Below, piece after piece: positions 4,680 to 6,354 of a stretch of 6,354 bases of DNA. Position numbers and translations under genes: made by a program. The stretch is from RBG-16-68-21 sp035286665. Its GTDB lineage: Bacteria; Actinomycetota; Acidimicrobiia; Spongiisociales; UBA11373. Position 1 is the stretch's first letter; each line of letters begins with the position of its first letter. The notes beneath the pieces were generated by a model. That model had not been told where the DNA came from. It worked only from the letters and a program-made list of their open reading frames with translations, and searched no databases. Location: positions 1 through 6,354 of the forward strand of contig DATECY010000012.1 in NCBI GenBank assembly GCA_035286665.1, in the 5' to 3' direction.

Positions 4680-6173
4680 ATGGCGGACGGACCCGCCGAG
4701 GACCAGTCGGCGCTGGAGCGGATACGCGACGGGCGCCTCGCCAAGGTGGAGGCGATGCGCGCCGCCGGCGACGAGCCGTACCCGTACCGCTTCGAGCGGA
4801 CCGCGGTCGCCGCCGACCTCCACGCCCGCTTCGACGATCTCCCCGCCGGCACCGACACCGGGGAGATGGTCATCGTCGCCGGGCGCTTGATGAACGTCCG
4901 CCACATCGGGGGGTTGTCCTTCGGTGTGCTCCAGGATTGGTCCGGCCAGATCCAGCTGTTCGTTACCGAGGAGCTGCTCGGTCAGCGCTACGCCGCCTTC
5001 GGCGACCTCGACGCCGGCGACTGGGTGGGGGCGACCGGCGAGGTGGTCACCACCAAGCGGGGCGAGCTGAGCGTCCGGGTCGCCGAGTTCGTGCTGCTCG
5101 CCAAGGGCTTGTTGCCGCTGCCGGAGAAGTGGCACGGCCTGGTCGACGTGGAGAAGCGTCATCGCCAGCGCTACCTCGATCTGATCGTCAACGACGAGGC
5201 CCGCCGGGTGATGGCGGCGCGGATCGACGTGGTCGCCTCGCTGCGGTCCACGCTCGCCGAGCGCGGGTTCGTCGAGGTGGAGACCCCGCTGCTGCACGAG
5301 ATCGCCGCCGGGGCGCTGGCCCGCCCGTTCATCACCCACCACGACGCTCTCGGGATCGACATGTACCTGCGCATCGCCATCGAGCTGCACCTCAAGCGCC
5401 TGGTGGTCGGGGGGGTGGAGCGCGTCTTCGAGATCGGCCGGGTGTTCCGCAACGAGGGGGTGTCGGTGCGGCACAACCCCGAGTTCACCATGCTCGAGGC
5501 GTATCAAGCGCTTGCCGACTACGGCGACATGGCCGACCTCACCGAAGCCCTGGTCGCCGATGCGGCGATGTCGGTGTGCGGCACCACCGAGCTGACCTAT
5601 CAGGGCAAGCCGCTCGACCTGACCCCGCCGTGGAAGCGGATTCGCTACTTCGACAGCGTCGCCGAAGCCACGGGAGAGGCGTGGGACCCGGCGATGTCGC
5701 TGGAGGAGGCGCGGGCGTTGGCCAAGAAGGCGGGCGTCCACTTCGAGCAACCCTGGGGCGTGGGCAAGATCGTTGCCGAGATGTTCGAGGCGCTGGTCGA
5801 GCCCACCCTGTGGGACCCGACCTTCGTGATGGACTTCCCCAAGGAGATCTCGCCGCTCGCCAAGGACCACCGCCAGACCGCGGGGTTGGTCGAGCGCTTC
5901 GAGGTGATCTGCACCGGCACCGAGCTGGCCAACGCATTCAGCGAGCTCAACGACCCGATCGAGCAGCGGCAGCGCTTCGAGGCACAGGTGGAGGCTCGCA
6001 AGGCCGGCGACGACGAGGCCCACCCGATGGACGAGGACTTCATCCGGGCGTTGGAGTACGGGCTGCCGCCCACCGGCGGGCTCGGCCTCGGCGTCGATCG
6101 GCTGGTGATGCTGCTCACCGACCAGTCGTCGATCCGCGAGGTGCTGCTCTTCCCGGCGCTGCGGCCTGAATAG
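4680..6173 (+). CDS. lysS: Lysyl-tRNA synthetase, class II
   Basis: LysS charges tRNA-Lys with lysine using ATP. The 497-residue length is typical of the bacterial class II enzyme. An N-terminal helix (about 8-30) leads to the anticodon-binding OB-fold (about 62-145), which includes VIVAGRLMNVRHIGGLSF (64-81). The catalytic domain carries motif 1 (RGFVEVETPLL, 195-205), GALARPFITHH (211-221), DMYLRIAIELHLKRLVVGG (227-245), motif 2 (FRNEGVSVRHNPEFTMLEAY, 256-275), the lysine-pocket region GTELANAFSELNDP (413-426) and motif 3 (GLGLGVDRLVMLL, 467-479), ending FPALRPE. The TGA of coaX is 2 bp before the ATG, so the two are translationally linked. Where other LysRS usually have PGGA after motif 1 this one reads AAGA (209-212), a mild divergence. 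Proximity to coaX is conserved in actinobacteria and does not imply a CoA role. Confidence 0.98.
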   Translation: MADGPAEDQSALERIRDGRLAKVEAMRAAGDEPYPYRFERTAVAADLHARFDDLPAGTDTGEMVIVAGRLMNVRHIGGLSFGVLQDWSGQIQLFVTEELLGQRYAAFGDLDAGDWVGATGEVVTTKRGELSVRVAEFVLLAKGLLPLPEKWHGLVDVEKRHRQRYLDLIVNDEARRVMAARIDVVASLRSTLAERGFVEVETPLLHEIAAGALARPFITHHDALGIDMYLRIAIELHLKRLVVGGVERVFEIGRVFRNEGVSVRHNPEFTMLEAYQALADYGDMADLTEALVADAAMSVCGTTELTYQGKPLDLTPPWKRIRYFDSVAEATGEAWDPAMSLEEARALAKKAGVHFEQPWGVGKIVAEMFEALVEPTLWDPTFVMDFPKEISPLAKDHRQTAGLVERFEVICTGTELANAFSELNDPIEQRQRFEAQVEARKAGDDEAHPMDEDFIRALEYGLPPTGGLGLGVDRLVMLLTDQSSIREVLLFPALRPE

Positions 6174-6179
6174 AGCAGT

Positions 6180-6240
6180 GGGGGCTTCGCCGCTTCCGTG
6201 TCTCTAGCCTCTCCCATTCCGATGGGGTAACGAAGCCCTC
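6180..6240 (+). terminator. Long nested hairpin downstream of lysS
   Basis: GGGCTTCG (6182-6189) pairs with CGAAGCCC (6231-6238). A G-T and then a G-C pair extend it to 6180/6240. Inside, CCCAT (6213-6217) pairs with ATGGG (6222-6226). It begins 6 bp after the lysS stop. There is no U-run. Terminator activity is inferred from position between apparently convergent genes. Confidence 0.5.
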
Positions 6241-6319
6241 CCCCTGACCCCTCCCATCGGAATGGGAGGGGAGCTCTCCAGGCCGAAGCGAGCGGAGGGG
6301 GCGGAGGGGGCGAGCTCCC
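6211..6319. repeat. Nested inverted and direct repeats (REP/MITE-like remnant)
   Basis: CTCCCATTCCGATGGG (6211-6226) has an exact reverse complement at 6253-6268, 26 bp away. GGGAGCTC (6269-6276) is the reverse complement of GAGCTCCC (6312-6319). CGGAGGGGG is directly duplicated in tandem at 6293-6301 and 6302-6310. No open reading frame belongs to it. The GGAGGGGG word also ends the palindromic segment near 300, so a dispersed family is plausible. Confidence 0.55.
6248..6271. terminator. Perfect 10-bp hairpin, likely bidirectional terminator
   Basis: CCCCTCCCAT (6248-6257) and ATGGGAGGGG (6262-6271) form a perfect 10-bp stem with a CGGA loop. It is the most stable simple hairpin in the window. 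It lies between lysS and a possible minus-strand gene end at 6321, so it could terminate both transcripts. Confidence 0.6.
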
Positions 6320-6354
6320 TAGACATTGGCCTCGATCCGCGCTACACAGGCCAC
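6319..6354 (-). CDS. Possible last 11 codons of a minus-strand gene
   Basis: Read on the minus strand, the right edge gives VACVARIEANV followed by TAG (6321-6319), open to the window end. The base composition changes from palindromic G-runs to balanced sequence exactly here, and the hairpins between it and lysS would suit convergent genes. Eleven codons are too few for identification, so this is only a suggestion. Confidence 0.25.
   Translation of the reverse strand: MACVARIEANV

Noticed and set aside
4656..6023. 455-residue antisense frame across lysS
   Set aside because: Same cause; the plus strand shows all three class II synthetase motifs, and the antisense translation has no recognisable domain.
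1..6354. Undescribed defence, secretion or mobile system
   Set aside because: Every sizeable gene is housekeeping, a small membrane protein or a scramblase-like protein; I see no nuclease, transposase, integrase, toxin-antitoxin pair, tRNA or rRNA.

Overview
The window is high-GC DNA with strong G/C bias at third codon positions. It carries the gene order DUF2520 oxidoreductase - panC - coaX - lysS, which is a familiar arrangement in Actinomycetota (Mycobacterium tuberculosis has Rv3603c - panC - panD - coaX - one small gene - lysS). Several start codons sit 7-8 nt behind a TANNNT -10 box, as expected for leaderless actinobacterial transcripts. The source is most likely an actinobacterium; an uncultured acidimicrobial-type lineage is my guess, and I cannot settle rank below phylum from the sequence alone.

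Layout. Bases 2-259 are the 3' end of an unrecognised plus-strand gene. Bases 260-412 are a convergent gap with hairpins and a short heptamer array. Bases 413-1015 (minus) encode a scramblase/LURP-one-like (tubby C-terminal fold) protein. It diverges, with only 29 bp between start codons, from an unknown plus-strand protein with one C-terminal hydrophobic segment (1045-1566). A DUF3054 membrane protein follows (1627-1974). After a repeat-rich gap comes the coenzyme A block: a Rossmann/DUF2520 protein (2094-2906) overlapping panC by ATGA (2903-3790), a 119-bp gap made largely of tandem heptamers, coaX (3910-4677), and lysS 2 bp later (4680-6173). The final 180 bp hold a large palindromic region between lysS and what may be the last codons of a minus-strand gene.

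How the genes fit together. PanC makes pantothenate from pantoate and beta-alanine, and CoaX phosphorylates pantothenate as the first step toward CoA. The DUF2520 protein has the architecture of a ketopantoate-reductase/6PGDH-like NAD(P)H oxidoreductase and is translationally coupled to PanC, so it is a candidate for supplying pantoate. PanD, which makes beta-alanine and lies between panC and coaX in mycobacteria, is absent from this position. LysS is a class II lysyl-tRNA synthetase and appears to be a positional rather than functional partner.

The most unusual content is non-coding. Tandem 7-bp repeats of related sequence occupy three intergenic gaps (361-388, 1995-2050, 3784-3911), with stretches held in strict 7-nt phase. 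They resemble in style the short tandemly repeated heptamers known from cyanobacteria. I found no defence system, mobile-element gene, CRISPR array, tRNA or rRNA.
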